A stretch of DNA of 64,000 bases from Rikenella microfusus (GTDB taxonomy: Bacteria; Bacteroidota; Bacteroidia; Bacteroidales; VadinHA17), in NCBI GenBank assembly GCA_022736275.1, contig DZBJ01000001.1:1-64000 (forward strand), read 5' to 3'. A program made the position numbers and the translations under genes. Numbering within the stretch: position 1 is the first letter of the stretch; each line of letters opens with the position of its first letter. This document shows, one piece after another, positions 35,127 through 43,400 of this stretch. Under the pieces are notes generated by a model. That model made no database searches and was not told where the DNA came from. It was given only the letters and a program-made list of their open reading frames with translations.

Positions 35127-35818
35127 AAGGACAGAAGGCCCTGATGCACAATATAGCGGAGAACATAAACAGACTGATGGCAGATCTCCACCGGGAGGTC
35201 ACTGTGGTTGCCGTAACAAAAACCCGTACTCCGGAAGAGGCCCTGGAGGCGTATAATGCGGGCCTGCGCATATTCGGAGAGAACCGGGTGCAGGAGCTGG
35301 CATCAAAAAAGGCCCTTCTTCCGCTTGACATAACCTGGCACCTAATCGGACACCTTCAGTCAAATAAGGTAAAACAGGCGGTGGCCGCCGCCTCGGTGAT
35401 TGAATCGGTTGACTCGGTTCGGCTTCTCAGGATTATTGACAACGAGGCTGCGGCACAGGGTAAGGTGACGGACTGTCTTCTGCAGATTCATATTGCAGAG
35501 GAGGAGACGAAGACGGGCTTCAGCCTGGCTGAAGCCACTGAGACAGACTGGGGTATGATTGCCGCTTCACTGAGGTCAGCCAGGATATGCGGTGTGATGG
35601 GGATTGCTTCCTTCACCGGAGATATGGTGACGGTCCGTAACGAATTCAAAACCCTTGCCGGCCTGTTCAGACAGATGCGCGAACGGTACTTTGCCCGTTG
35701 CAGCCATTTCCGGGAGATATCTATGGGTATGTCAGGTGACTGGCAGGTGGCAGTGGAGGAGGGCAGCACAATTATACGGGTAGGTACACTTATATTTGGA
35801 GAACGAATAAAAAAATAA
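35123..35818 (+). CDS. yggS: YggS family PLP-binding homeostasis protein
   Basis: Type III PLP protein (PLPBP) that buffers pyridoxal phosphate. The PLP lysine lies in VTVVAVTKTRTPEEAL, followed by FGENRVQELASK, WHLIGHLQSNKVK and the phosphate-binding GMSGDWQVAVEEGSTIIRVG. ATG 35123 overlaps the DUF1015 stop by 4 bp and gives 231 aa. Confidence 0.93.
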   Translation: MKGQKALMHNIAENINRLMADLHREVTVVAVTKTRTPEEALEAYNAGLRIFGENRVQELASKKALLPLDITWHLIGHLQSNKVKQAVAAASVIESVDSVRLLRIIDNEAAAQGKVTDCLLQIHIAEEETKTGFSLAEATETDWGMIAASLRSARICGVMGIASFTGDMVTVRNEFKTLAGLFRQMRERYFARCSHFREISMGMSGDWQVAVEEGSTIIRVGTLIFGERIKK

Positions 35819-35819
35819 G

Positions 35820-36797
35820 ATGAGCAGAATAAACACACGTTATCTGGGTCTCGAACTGGAGAGTCCTGTTATAGCCGGCAGTTCAAATTTCACATCCAGG
35901 CTTGAATCAATAGTCGAAGCAGAGGCAGCCGGTGCCGGTGCTGTTGTACTGAAGTCCCTCTTCGAGGAGCAGATTGTATCAATGGCCCATTCTATGTCGT
36001 CAAGGGAGACATACCCTGAGGCTGACGATTACCTGCAGTACTATACCCGTACCAACAGTGTGGAAACCTACCTTGACCTGGTGGCGCGTGCCCGAAAAAG
36101 TGTCAGAATTCCTGTTATTGCCAGTATAAACTGCTTTTCACCAAAGGGGTGGATTGATTTTGCACTGGAGATCGAAAAGGCCGGCGCCAGCGCACTGGAG
36201 GTGAATATCTTCTTCATGCCTGTAGACAAGCACCAGAGCAGTGCTGACTCTGAAGCAGTTTACTTTAAGATTATCGATAACCTCAGAAAAAAACTTACAA
36301 TACCCATAAGTGTAAAGATTGGCCTGCGTTTCTCAAATCTCCTCAATTTCGCATGGCAGATGAATAACCACGGAGCCTCGGGAATCGTCATGTTCAACAG
36401 GTTCTATGAGCCCGACTTTGATATAAACAACCTGAATGTGGTTCCCGCATCCGTACTTTCCAACCCGGTTGAACAGCGCTATGTCCTCCGCTGGGTGGGC
36501 ATGCTGAGCTCTCAGGACACGAAGCTGGACATATCTGCCACAACCGGTGTTTACACCGGGGAGGATGCCATTAAGTATCTGCTGGCAGGGGCGACAACAG
36601 TTCAGGTTTGCTCGGCGCTATACAAACGCGGTTTCACTGTCATCACCGAGATCAACGAAGCCATGCATAAGTGGATGGATGGCAAGGATTTTAAAACATT
36701 AAGTGATTTCAGGGGAAAGCTCAATTACAAAAACATTGATAACCCCTCACTATTTGAGAGGTCTCAGTTCATGAAGCACTACAGCTCCTATATTTAG
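35820..36797 (+). CDS. Dihydroorotate dehydrogenase-like flavoprotein
   Basis: TIM-barrel FMN protein of the DHOD family but of the 'dihydroorotate dehydrogenase-like' group with unknown substrate. Conserved pieces: NTRYLGLELESPVIAGSS, the SINCFSPKGWIDFA strand, EVNIFFMP in place of the NISCPN of true DHOD, PISVKIGLRFSN and LAGATTVQVCSALYKRG. The usual catalytic Ser/Cys region is altered, so pyrimidine synthesis is doubtful. Two bases after yggS. Confidence 0.82.
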   Translation: MSRINTRYLGLELESPVIAGSSNFTSRLESIVEAEAAGAGAVVLKSLFEEQIVSMAHSMSSRETYPEADDYLQYYTRTNSVETYLDLVARARKSVRIPVIASINCFSPKGWIDFALEIEKAGASALEVNIFFMPVDKHQSSADSEAVYFKIIDNLRKKLTIPISVKIGLRFSNLLNFAWQMNNHGASGIVMFNRFYEPDFDINNLNVVPASVLSNPVEQRYVLRWVGMLSSQDTKLDISATTGVYTGEDAIKYLLAGATTVQVCSALYKRGFTVITEINEAMHKWMDGKDFKTLSDFRGKLNYKNIDNPSLFERSQFMKHYSSYI

Positions 36798-36805
36798 CGG
36801 CAGCT

Positions 36806-37321
36806 TTATCCTTTCAACACGGTGATCAGCTCACCGGTAAGCTTTTGTTTGGGAGCGTCATATTGCCTGACCTCCTTCTGCAGCCTGATAAGTATGGTTT
36901 TCCGGTCATTGTCACTTATGGATCCCGAACAGGTGTCAAGCACGGTGTAACATTCGAGCGAGGTGAGGTAGTCGCCTTCCATGAACGCATCTGCCAGCGG
37001 AACGGCAAATTCGGAGTAATCGAGCCCTGACTGCCAGCATGATGAGGCAAGCATGGCTTTCGAAGAGGGCCTGGTGGCTGACGATATTGACGCTATCACC
37101 TCGGCTTGTCCCGATCGCTCCTTCATGTCATTGAAGAAAGCCGCTATTTCAGGTTTCAGACCCTCATTACCGGTCTCATCGTAGAAACGGGCAAGTAGTC
37201 TTATTGCTCCTTCGAAAGGTTCTTCTGACCGGAGCATACTAATCCGGTCATGTATTTCGTTATACTTTCCGCTGAGGAGAAGATTTTTCAGTTCAGCCAG
37301 TCTCTTTGCAGACTTTAACAT
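36806..37321 (-). CDS. Hypothetical helical protein
   Basis: 171 aa, no family recognised. Predicted all-helical, with repeated paired-helix character (AKRLAELKNLLLSGKYNEIHDRI; RLLARFYDETGNEGL), suggesting HEAT/TPR-like repeats. No signal peptide. A perfect TAATTTTG promoter box is 17 bp upstream of ATG 37321, so the gene is likely real. Convergent with the DHOD-like gene, only 8 bp apart. Confidence 0.65.
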   Translation of the reverse strand: MLKSAKRLAELKNLLLSGKYNEIHDRISMLRSEEPFEGAIRLLARFYDETGNEGLKPEIAAFFNDMKERSGQAEVIASISSATRPSSKAMLASSCWQSGLDYSEFAVPLADAFMEGDYLTSLECYTVLDTCSGSISDNDRKTILIRLQKEVRQYDAPKQKLTGELITVLKG

Positions 37322-37337
37322 GTTGGTAAGTTTTGAA

Positions 37338-37345
37338 CAAAATTA
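37338..37345 (-). promoter_or_regulatory. TAnnTTTG promoter element
   Basis: Reverse complement reads TAATTTTG, perfect match, 17 bp before the 171-aa hypothetical gene. Confidence 0.6.
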
Positions 37346-37427
37346 GGTCTAATAATAAATTAAGGGCACATTGATTAGTAAAAAAAAGGTAATTTGGTCA
37401 GTTGTATGCCTGTGAACTCTAAAAATA

Positions 37428-38354
37428 ATGAATATGAACAGTAAGCTTAAAATTCTGCCACTGATCGTGGGAGTGACAGCTCTCTCGGTCATTCTGGCTG
37501 CTACCTCATGCAAAGGTAAAACCAGGGGCGAGGGGTCTAAGGATAATGTTGAGACCGTCAGTGCCGATGAGCAGACGATGGAGCAGATCAAAAGTGCCGA
37601 GAAGGTATTCAATGCTCTGCCCACTCCGCTTGAGGTGGCTCAGCTTATCAAGGAAGCAGGGGCGAAGTTCGACGCTACACTGCTTAACCCGGTTGAGAAC
37701 AAAAGCAACTACACCACAAGCAAGAGCATGGCGCTTAACCTGGGTATCTTCGTCTGTGACCTTAGTTTTGCCAGCATGTATGATGAAACATCACTTCTGG
37801 TAAATTATATGGAGGCGGCAGAAGACATGGCCACCGGCCTCGGGATACTTGATGCCATTGACGAGACAACCATTGAGAGGCTCGAGCAGAATATCAATAA
37901 CCGTGACGTGATCATGGAGATCGTCTCGGAGACTTTCCTGAATTCACAGGCTTATCTTGATGACGATGATCAGCATGCTGTTGCTGCAACCATTATCACG
38001 GGTGGTTTCATCGAGGGCCTTTACATTTCGACCAACATGGTTGACATGGAAGATTTCAGGGGCAACAAGCTTGTTGGAACCATAGCTGACCAGAAGATGT
38101 CAGTTGACGACCTTATCCGGCTCCTCGAAACATATAATGACAATACTGCCATCCGCGAGCTTTTAGGCCCCATCCGCGAGCTGAAGACCCTTTTTGACAA
38201 AATTGAGCGCTCAACCGCACCCTCATCGGCACAGTACAATGAGACGACAGGTGTGACAGAGATATCCGGTTCGGTAAGGACTGCACTGAAACCGGAGACT
38301 TTCCTGACAATCAAGGAAAAGGTAGCAGAGATCAGAAACCTATATGTAAACTAG
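37428..38354 (+). CDS. Conserved lipoprotein of unknown function
   Basis: 308 aa. Signal peptide with lipobox LAATSC (Cys near residue 28), followed by a Lys/Glu-rich linker and an all-helical domain (DEETTIERLEQNINNRDVI-like segments; VAATIITGGFIEGLYISTNM). Both ATG 37428 and 37434 are possible. It probably faces the periplasm or surface. Paired with the exported 147-aa protein 6 bp downstream. No function can be assigned. Confidence 0.78.
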   Translation: MNMNSKLKILPLIVGVTALSVILAATSCKGKTRGEGSKDNVETVSADEQTMEQIKSAEKVFNALPTPLEVAQLIKEAGAKFDATLLNPVENKSNYTTSKSMALNLGIFVCDLSFASMYDETSLLVNYMEAAEDMATGLGILDAIDETTIERLEQNINNRDVIMEIVSETFLNSQAYLDDDDQHAVAATIITGGFIEGLYISTNMVDMEDFRGNKLVGTIADQKMSVDDLIRLLETYNDNTAIRELLGPIRELKTLFDKIERSTAPSSAQYNETTGVTEISGSVRTALKPETFLTIKEKVAEIRNLYVN

Positions 38355-38360
38355 ATACCG

Positions 38361-38804
38361 ATGAGACAGTTTATTCAGACATTACTGATAACAGTGCTCC
38401 TTTCCCTGCTTGGGCCGGGGGAAGCTGCCGCCCAATGCAAGGGGTTTGCCAAGTCGCTCTGCAAAAAAGAACTGGGCGTCTATCTTCATGACGGCAACTA
38501 CCATGCTGCCGTGCTTGTTGAAGGCGAGGAGGCTGAGCTATACAAGACATTCTATTCTGACCTGGAATATCGTCTTGCCATCTGCGGTGCTGACGGAATG
38601 CCCCCTATTGAGTTTTCCGTGATGGATGCAACAGGCAAGCTGCTCTATTCAAACAAGGAGGGAGGACTGACCAACATCTGGGACTTCAAGCTCGAGGCCA
38701 GCCAGCAGCTTAAGATAGTGGTGAAGGTATCAACCTTCGGCACGAGGGACCAGCTCCCTGCAAGCGGCTGCGTGGCAATCATGTTCGGATTCAAGGCGAA
38801 ATAG
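38361..38804 (+). CDS. Exported hypothetical protein
   Basis: 147 aa with a Sec signal peptide cleaved after about residue 24 (GEAAAQ). The mature part is a small beta-rich domain with four cysteines (CKGF, LCKK, AICG, SGCV), which could form two disulfides. Co-transcribed with the upstream lipoprotein gene and ended by an intrinsic terminator. No family recognised. Confidence 0.72.
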   Translation: MRQFIQTLLITVLLSLLGPGEAAAQCKGFAKSLCKKELGVYLHDGNYHAAVLVEGEEAELYKTFYSDLEYRLAICGADGMPPIEFSVMDATGKLLYSNKEGGLTNIWDFKLEASQQLKIVVKVSTFGTRDQLPASGCVAIMFGFKAK

Positions 38805-38824
38805 AAGAGCGCAAGATTTAGTAA

Positions 38825-38860
38825 GAGGGTGTCTCATCAATGAACGGACACCCTTTTTTT
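38825..38860 (+). terminator. Intrinsic terminator
   Basis: GGGTGTC (38827-38833) / GACACCC (38847-38853) stem with 13-nt loop, followed by seven T residues. Confidence 0.85.
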
Positions 38861-39164
38861 ATTTGCCTCCTACTTCAAACAGCGTCCGGCACCTGGCACA
38901 CAGGCTGCTGCTCTTCAGGTCTGCTGCGTTGCGTATCAGGTGTGACAGGTCGTCAGGGTCAAAGGGCTTTGTGACATAGTCAAAGGCCCCGTCTTTCAGC
39001 GCCTGCAGTGCAGTGTCAACGGATGCGAATGCTGTCATAATGATCACAATGGAGTCCTTGTTCAGGGCCCTTATGCACCTGTGCATCTCCAGAAGAGCTG
39101 TCTGGAGCACCAGAAGCGGGATCATAAACGTTATTAATCTTTTCATTTTACACCTGGTTTTCAT
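38859..39164 (-). pseudogene. Truncated response regulator receiver domain
   Basis: The frame encodes the second half of a NtrC-type receiver domain: RALNKDSIVIIMTAFASVDTA (with the conserved Thr of MTAF), LKDGAFDYVTKPFDPDDL (conserved Lys of KPF). The first half with the acidic pocket and phospho-acceptor Asp is absent; instead about 25 hydrophobic residues without REC similarity precede it. After the domain is a short CxxC tail (SSLCARCRTLFEVGG). The protein cannot be phosphorylated in the usual way, so this is most likely a broken gene. Confidence 0.72.
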
Positions 39165-39497
39165 TTTTAAACAAAATACATGGGGCGTAAGTCAATTAAT
39201 GTGCCAATTAATTTAAATATCAGATAATGAAGTATATAATACGGCTATTGGGTATCATTGCCATTTCTTTCATGTTGAAATAGTATACACTATTAATTAT
39301 CAGCACCCGTAAATAACATTATATGAGATAGATAAATGAAAGTTGAAAACATATACATATGTTGATAAATTAAACAGTCGTATTGACTGACTACAATAAC
39401 AATATGATAATCAACTGCATATGTTCGGGATAAGTTATCCCTGAAATTGAATCTCATCTATTTTACTGGACTAGGTGCTCCTGAGAATTGCTTTAGT
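39165..39497. other. AT-rich gene-free region with two perfect palindromes
   Basis: About 330 bp, clearly more AT-rich than its surroundings, with no credible ORF. It contains two perfect short inverted repeats: AACATAT-AC-ATATGTT (39348-39363) and GGGATAA-G-TTATCCC (39427-39441). The second is about 57 bp upstream of the zwf -7 box and could be an operator. The region also holds the lost 5' part of the receiver-domain gene's surroundings. Confidence 0.6.
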
Positions 39498-39505
39498 TAT
39501 ATTTG
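39498..39505 (+). promoter_or_regulatory. TAnnTTTG promoter element for zwf
   Basis: Perfect TATATTTG. It implies a leader of about 100 nt before zwf ATG 39611. That leader has a CTGAAA-AGAGC-TTTCAG hairpin at about 39536-39552. Confidence 0.62.
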
Positions 39506-39610
39506 TTACAGTTGACAAATCCCGGTAGCTTCAGGCTGAAAAGAGCTTTCAGCTCCAGCGGAGTGAAACGGACAGTTAAAAGAGAAAGAACAGCAGATTT
39601 AAAAGCCTTG

Positions 39611-41131
39611 ATGAAAAGAACTGACAATCAGATAATAGTGATCTTTGGCGGGCGTGGCGACCTTGCCATGAGAAAGATTGTGCCTGCATTGTTGGCACTT
39701 CACAGGCAGGGTCTTATGCCTGCGGGTTATGCTGTACTGGCAACCGGCAGGAGTAAAATCACTGATGAGGCTTACCGGGAGGAGATTCGCAACGCGCTGA
39801 AAGAGCCGGATAACGGAGATAATGGCAACGATTTATCTGCTTTTCTATCCGCATTTTATTATACTGACATTGACCCCTCTGTTTCAGGAGATTACAACAC
39901 CCTGCCAGACAAATTGGAGATGTTAAGGCAGAAGAGCGGGTCACGTGGCAACACCCTCTTTTATCTCTCCGTCCCTCCGGAGCTCTACAGGGTTATCCCC
40001 CGTAATCTTGCGCTGCAGGGACTAAACAATGAGGGTGACGGATGGAAGCGGATGATAATTGAAAAACCTTTCGGTTATGATTATGCCAGTGCCGTAGCCC
40101 TTAACAAGATACTGCTGGAACACTGGAATGAGAGCCAGGTATACCGCATTGATCATTACCTGGGGAAGGAGACCGTTCAGAATATCCTGGTTACCCGGTT
40201 TTCCAACGGCATTTTTGAGCCTTTATGGAACCGCAACTACGTTCATCATGTTGAGATAACCTCATCAGAGAGCCTTGGTGTGGAGATGCGCGGAGCCTAT
40301 TATGAAGGTGCCGGGGCATTGCGTGACATGATCCAGAATCACCTCCTTCACCTGGTGGGATTCATTGCCATGGAACCGCCCTCATCAATGGATTCCACAT
40401 CAATCAGAAATGAACTGGTAAAGGTTTTTGACTCGCTCAGACCATACAAGAATAAAGAGATAAGCAGAATGTCCATCCGCGGACAGTATACATCGGCTCA
40501 TGTAAGGGGGGAGTGGCAGAAGGGATACCGCGAGGAAGACAATGTGAACCCCACCTCCATGACAGAGACCTTCGCGGCGTTGAAACTGCATATTGACAAC
40601 TGGAGATGGGGCGGAGTACCGTTTTACATCAGAACGGGCAAGCGACTGCCGACACGGGTAACGGAGGCAGTCATCCACTTCAAGCCTACACCACACTACC
40701 TCTTCTCGGGTGAGAATGTATGTGATGGATGCAATCAGCTGATAATAAGGATACAACCGGATGAAGGAATACTTCTCAAATTCGGAATGAAGATTCCCGG
40801 CGCCGGTTTCAAGGTAAAGAATGTCAATATGGATTTTCATTACTCTGACCTGGCGGTTGAGAGGATCCCGGATGCTTATGAGCGGCTCCTGTACGACTGC
40901 ATGAACGGTGATTCAACCCTCTACACGAGGTCTGATGCCGTACTTGCTGCCTGGAGATTCCTTGATCCTGTAATTAAGGCATGGCGGAATGATCACTCGG
41001 TCCCTCTTTACGGCTATCCGGCCGGCACCTGGGGACCCGAACATGCTGACGATCTGATTGAGGAGCCTGAGCTCACCTGGAGGTATCCCTGTAAAAATCT
41101 TGCCGATGATGGTGTTTATTGCGAATTATAA
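39611..41131 (+). CDS. zwf: Glucose-6-phosphate 1-dehydrogenase
   Basis: Oxidises glucose 6-phosphate to 6-phosphogluconolactone, producing NADPH. Nucleotide loop IFGGRGDLAMRKIVPALLAL, substrate/active site RIDHYLGKETVQNIL, and EKPFGYDYASA are conserved. ATG 39611 (MKRTDNQIIVIFG) gives 506 aa; the open frame extends upstream to a TTG at 39503, but that lies inside the promoter box. Followed 29 bp later by the lactonase gene. Confidence 0.95.
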   Translation: MKRTDNQIIVIFGGRGDLAMRKIVPALLALHRQGLMPAGYAVLATGRSKITDEAYREEIRNALKEPDNGDNGNDLSAFLSAFYYTDIDPSVSGDYNTLPDKLEMLRQKSGSRGNTLFYLSVPPELYRVIPRNLALQGLNNEGDGWKRMIIEKPFGYDYASAVALNKILLEHWNESQVYRIDHYLGKETVQNILVTRFSNGIFEPLWNRNYVHHVEITSSESLGVEMRGAYYEGAGALRDMIQNHLLHLVGFIAMEPPSSMDSTSIRNELVKVFDSLRPYKNKEISRMSIRGQYTSAHVRGEWQKGYREEDNVNPTSMTETFAALKLHIDNWRWGGVPFYIRTGKRLPTRVTEAVIHFKPTPHYLFSGENVCDGCNQLIIRIQPDEGILLKFGMKIPGAGFKVKNVNMDFHYSDLAVERIPDAYERLLYDCMNGDSTLYTRSDAVLAAWRFLDPVIKAWRNDHSVPLYGYPAGTWGPEHADDLIEEPELTWRYPCKNLADDGVYCEL

Positions 41132-41160
41132 TTAGTTTTATGTCCTGATTAAAACTGATT

Positions 41161-41892
41161 ATGGCACATTCAGTCAGAGTATTCCCTACTCGTGAAGCCC
41201 TGGCTCAAACTATTGCAGCGATACTGATCAAGGATCTTGACCGTATCGAACCGGATCATTTCTATTCGATTGCTCTTTCCGGAGGATCGACACCGGAATA
41301 CATTTTTCAATATCTCTCGGATAATTATGCAGGCAGGATTAGCTGGGAGAAACTGCTTGTGTTCTGGGGAGACGAGAGATGTGTGCCCCCGGAGGACAAG
41401 GAGAGCAATTACCGGATGGCTTATGAAAACCTGTTGCAGAATGTCCCTATACCTGATGCCAATGTTTTCAGGATACGCGGCGAGGATGACCCGGAGGTGG
41501 AGGCACGCCAGTATGCCGGGCTGGTAAGCAGCATGGTACCATTCTTTAACGGTATCCCTCAGTTTGACCTGATGTTTCTCGGTCTCGGCGATGACGGACA
41601 CACCGCATCCATTTTTCCTGACAGGCCTGATCTGTTCACCACAACTCAGCTGTTTGAGGTGGCTGTAAAACCGGGTACACGTCAGAAACGGATCACGGTG
41701 ACAGGCAAACTGATAAATAACTCCTCCAAAATATATTTTATCGTGACCGGAAAAGGGAAGACCTCCATTGTGGCTGAGATAATTGAGGGACGGAGCGGAC
41801 CTGACAGGTATCCCGCAGCAAAAGTTAACCCGGGATCAGGCCATATTGTCTGGATGCTTGACAGCGAGGCTTCATCAATGCTTAAGAAATAA
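41161..41892 (+). CDS. pgl: 6-phosphogluconolactonase (DevB type)
   Basis: Hydrolyses the product of Zwf. FYSIALSGGSTPEYIFQYL, WEKLLVFWGDERCVPPEDKESNY, LMFLGLGDDGHTASIFPD (split by normal family residues) and the C-terminal region are typical of the NagB-fold lactonase. 243 aa. Together with zwf it forms the oxidative pentose phosphate entry; no 6-phosphogluconate dehydrogenase is present here. Confidence 0.94.
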   Translation: MAHSVRVFPTREALAQTIAAILIKDLDRIEPDHFYSIALSGGSTPEYIFQYLSDNYAGRISWEKLLVFWGDERCVPPEDKESNYRMAYENLLQNVPIPDANVFRIRGEDDPEVEARQYAGLVSSMVPFFNGIPQFDLMFLGLGDDGHTASIFPDRPDLFTTTQLFEVAVKPGTRQKRITVTGKLINNSSKIYFIVTGKGKTSIVAEIIEGRSGPDRYPAAKVNPGSGHIVWMLDSEASSMLKK

Positions 41893-41922
41893 TCTGAATT
41901 ATATAATTGAAAAACTACAGGT

Positions 41923-43062
41923 ATGATCGCAGGAATCCTCAGGGAAACAGGTAATGAAAACAGGGTGGCGCTTCTACCCTGCGAAACAGAAGCCTTAAGA
42001 AAACTAGGGCTCGAAGTAATGGTGGAAGAGGGCGCCGGTGAAAAAGCCTTTGCCTCAGACGCCCAATACATTTCTGCGGGTGCAGTGACAGCCGGACGAA
42101 AGGAGATCCTCTCAAAGAGCGATCTGCTTCTCACGGTGAATCCTCCTCCTGGGGATGATATCAGCTCCTTCAGGGAGGGCCAGATTCTCCTGACGGTTCT
42201 CGACCCGGTGGAGAACCGCGAATGGCTTGAGAGGGCTCGTCTAAGGGGGATTACAGTACTGGCGCTCGATCTTGTCCCGAGGATCACCAGGGCACAGTCG
42301 ATGGACATTCTCTCATCAATGGCCACTGTATCAGGTTACAAGGCAGTACTTGAGGCAGCTTCCCGGCTGCCGAGGTTCTTCCCTATGTTCATGTCAGCTG
42401 CGGGTACCATCAAACCGGCCCGGATGCTTATCCTGGGTGCCGGGGTGGCCGGCCTGCAGGCTGTAGCCGTTGCCCGGAAGCTTGGTGCAGTTGTGGAGGT
42501 CTTTGACGTAAGGTCAGCGGTGAAGGAGGAGGTCAAAAGCCTGGGAGGCAAATTTGTTGAGGTGGAAGGCGCAGTGGAGGACGCTGCCGCAGGCGGATAC
42601 GCCGTGGAACAGACTGAGGATTTCAAGAGGAGACAGCAGGAGCTCATTCAGCAGCGGGCGGCAGCATCTGACGTGATCATAGCCACAGCCCAGATACCTG
42701 GGAAAAGAGCCCCGGTGCTGGTCCTGAAGGAGACGGTTTCGAAAATGAAGCCAGGCTCAGTGATAATTGACCTGGCAGCCTCGTCGGGAGGCAACTGCGA
42801 ACTGACTCAGAACGGCAAAACGGTTGTTGTCAACGGGGTCAGTATTATCGGTAAATCGGATTACCCCTCAGCCATGCCCGCCGATGCCAGCAAAATGTTC
42901 GGGAACAATATCATCAATCTCCTGAAGATAATGGTCGACAAACAGGGCAGCGTAGTGCCCGATATGTCCGACGAAATAATTAAGGGAACAACTGCCGTTC
43001 ACGGAAAGGAATACGTCAGCCCGAGAGCAAAGCAAATACTTGAAATAAAACAGACTGTATAA
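41923..43062 (+). CDS. pntAA: NAD(P) transhydrogenase subunit alpha, domain I
   Basis: NAD(H)-binding dI component of proton-translocating transhydrogenase. GILRETGNENRVALLPC start, VPRITRAQSMDILSSMATVSGYKAV, the Rossmann loop LILGAGVAGLQAVAVARKLGA and IPGKRAPVL are present. 379 aa; the trailing membrane part typical of fused E. coli PntA is encoded separately by the next gene, whose ATG overlaps this stop by one base. Confidence 0.95.
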   Translation: MIAGILRETGNENRVALLPCETEALRKLGLEVMVEEGAGEKAFASDAQYISAGAVTAGRKEILSKSDLLLTVNPPPGDDISSFREGQILLTVLDPVENREWLERARLRGITVLALDLVPRITRAQSMDILSSMATVSGYKAVLEAASRLPRFFPMFMSAAGTIKPARMLILGAGVAGLQAVAVARKLGAVVEVFDVRSAVKEEVKSLGGKFVEVEGAVEDAAAGGYAVEQTEDFKRRQQELIQQRAAASDVIIATAQIPGKRAPVLVLKETVSKMKPGSVIIDLAASSGGNCELTQNGKTVVVNGVSIIGKSDYPSAMPADASKMFGNNIINLLKIMVDKQGSVVPDMSDEIIKGTTAVHGKEYVSPRAKQILEIKQTV

Positions 43063-43364
43063 TGGAAGGATTTCTTGAATTTTTTATGGCAAACAAAGGC
43101 ACCATTTTTATGGTGATACTTTCGATTTTTCTTGGCATTGAGGTGATAAGCCACGTGCCGGCTATCCTTCACACCCCCCTGATGTCCGGTGCCAACGCCA
43201 TCCACGGGGTTGTGATCATCGGAGCGATCATCGTCATGGGACATGCCGAGACCACCGGTGCAATGATACTGGGATTTCTTGCCGTGGTTCTGGGCACCCT
43301 CAATGTTGTCGGCGGTTTCGTAGTCACCGACAGGATGCTCGAGATGTTTAAAAAGAAGAAATAA
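43062..43364 (+). CDS. pntAB: NAD(P) transhydrogenase subunit alpha, membrane part
   Basis: 100 aa with three or four membrane segments (FMVILSIFLGIEVISHVP, VVIIGAIIVMGHAETTGA, ILGFLAVVLGTLNVVGGFVVTDRML). The VVGGFVVTDRMLEMFK end is the normal signature of PntAB. Confidence 0.95.
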   Translation: MEGFLEFFMANKGTIFMVILSIFLGIEVISHVPAILHTPLMSGANAIHGVVIIGAIIVMGHAETTGAMILGFLAVVLGTLNVVGGFVVTDRMLEMFKKKK

Positions 43365-43400
43365 ATTAATATCTCACTGATATTTCCAAATGCTTTCCCG

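Noticed and set aside
39503-39610. zwf starting at TTG 39503 with 36 extra residues
   Set aside because: The codon lies inside a perfect TATATTTG promoter box and the residues are not G6PDH-like.
39620-39660. Arg in the Zwf nucleotide loop (GGRGDLA) as a defect
   Set aside because: The family consensus is GxxGDLAxRK and the position is variable (A-K, G-T, A-S in known enzymes).
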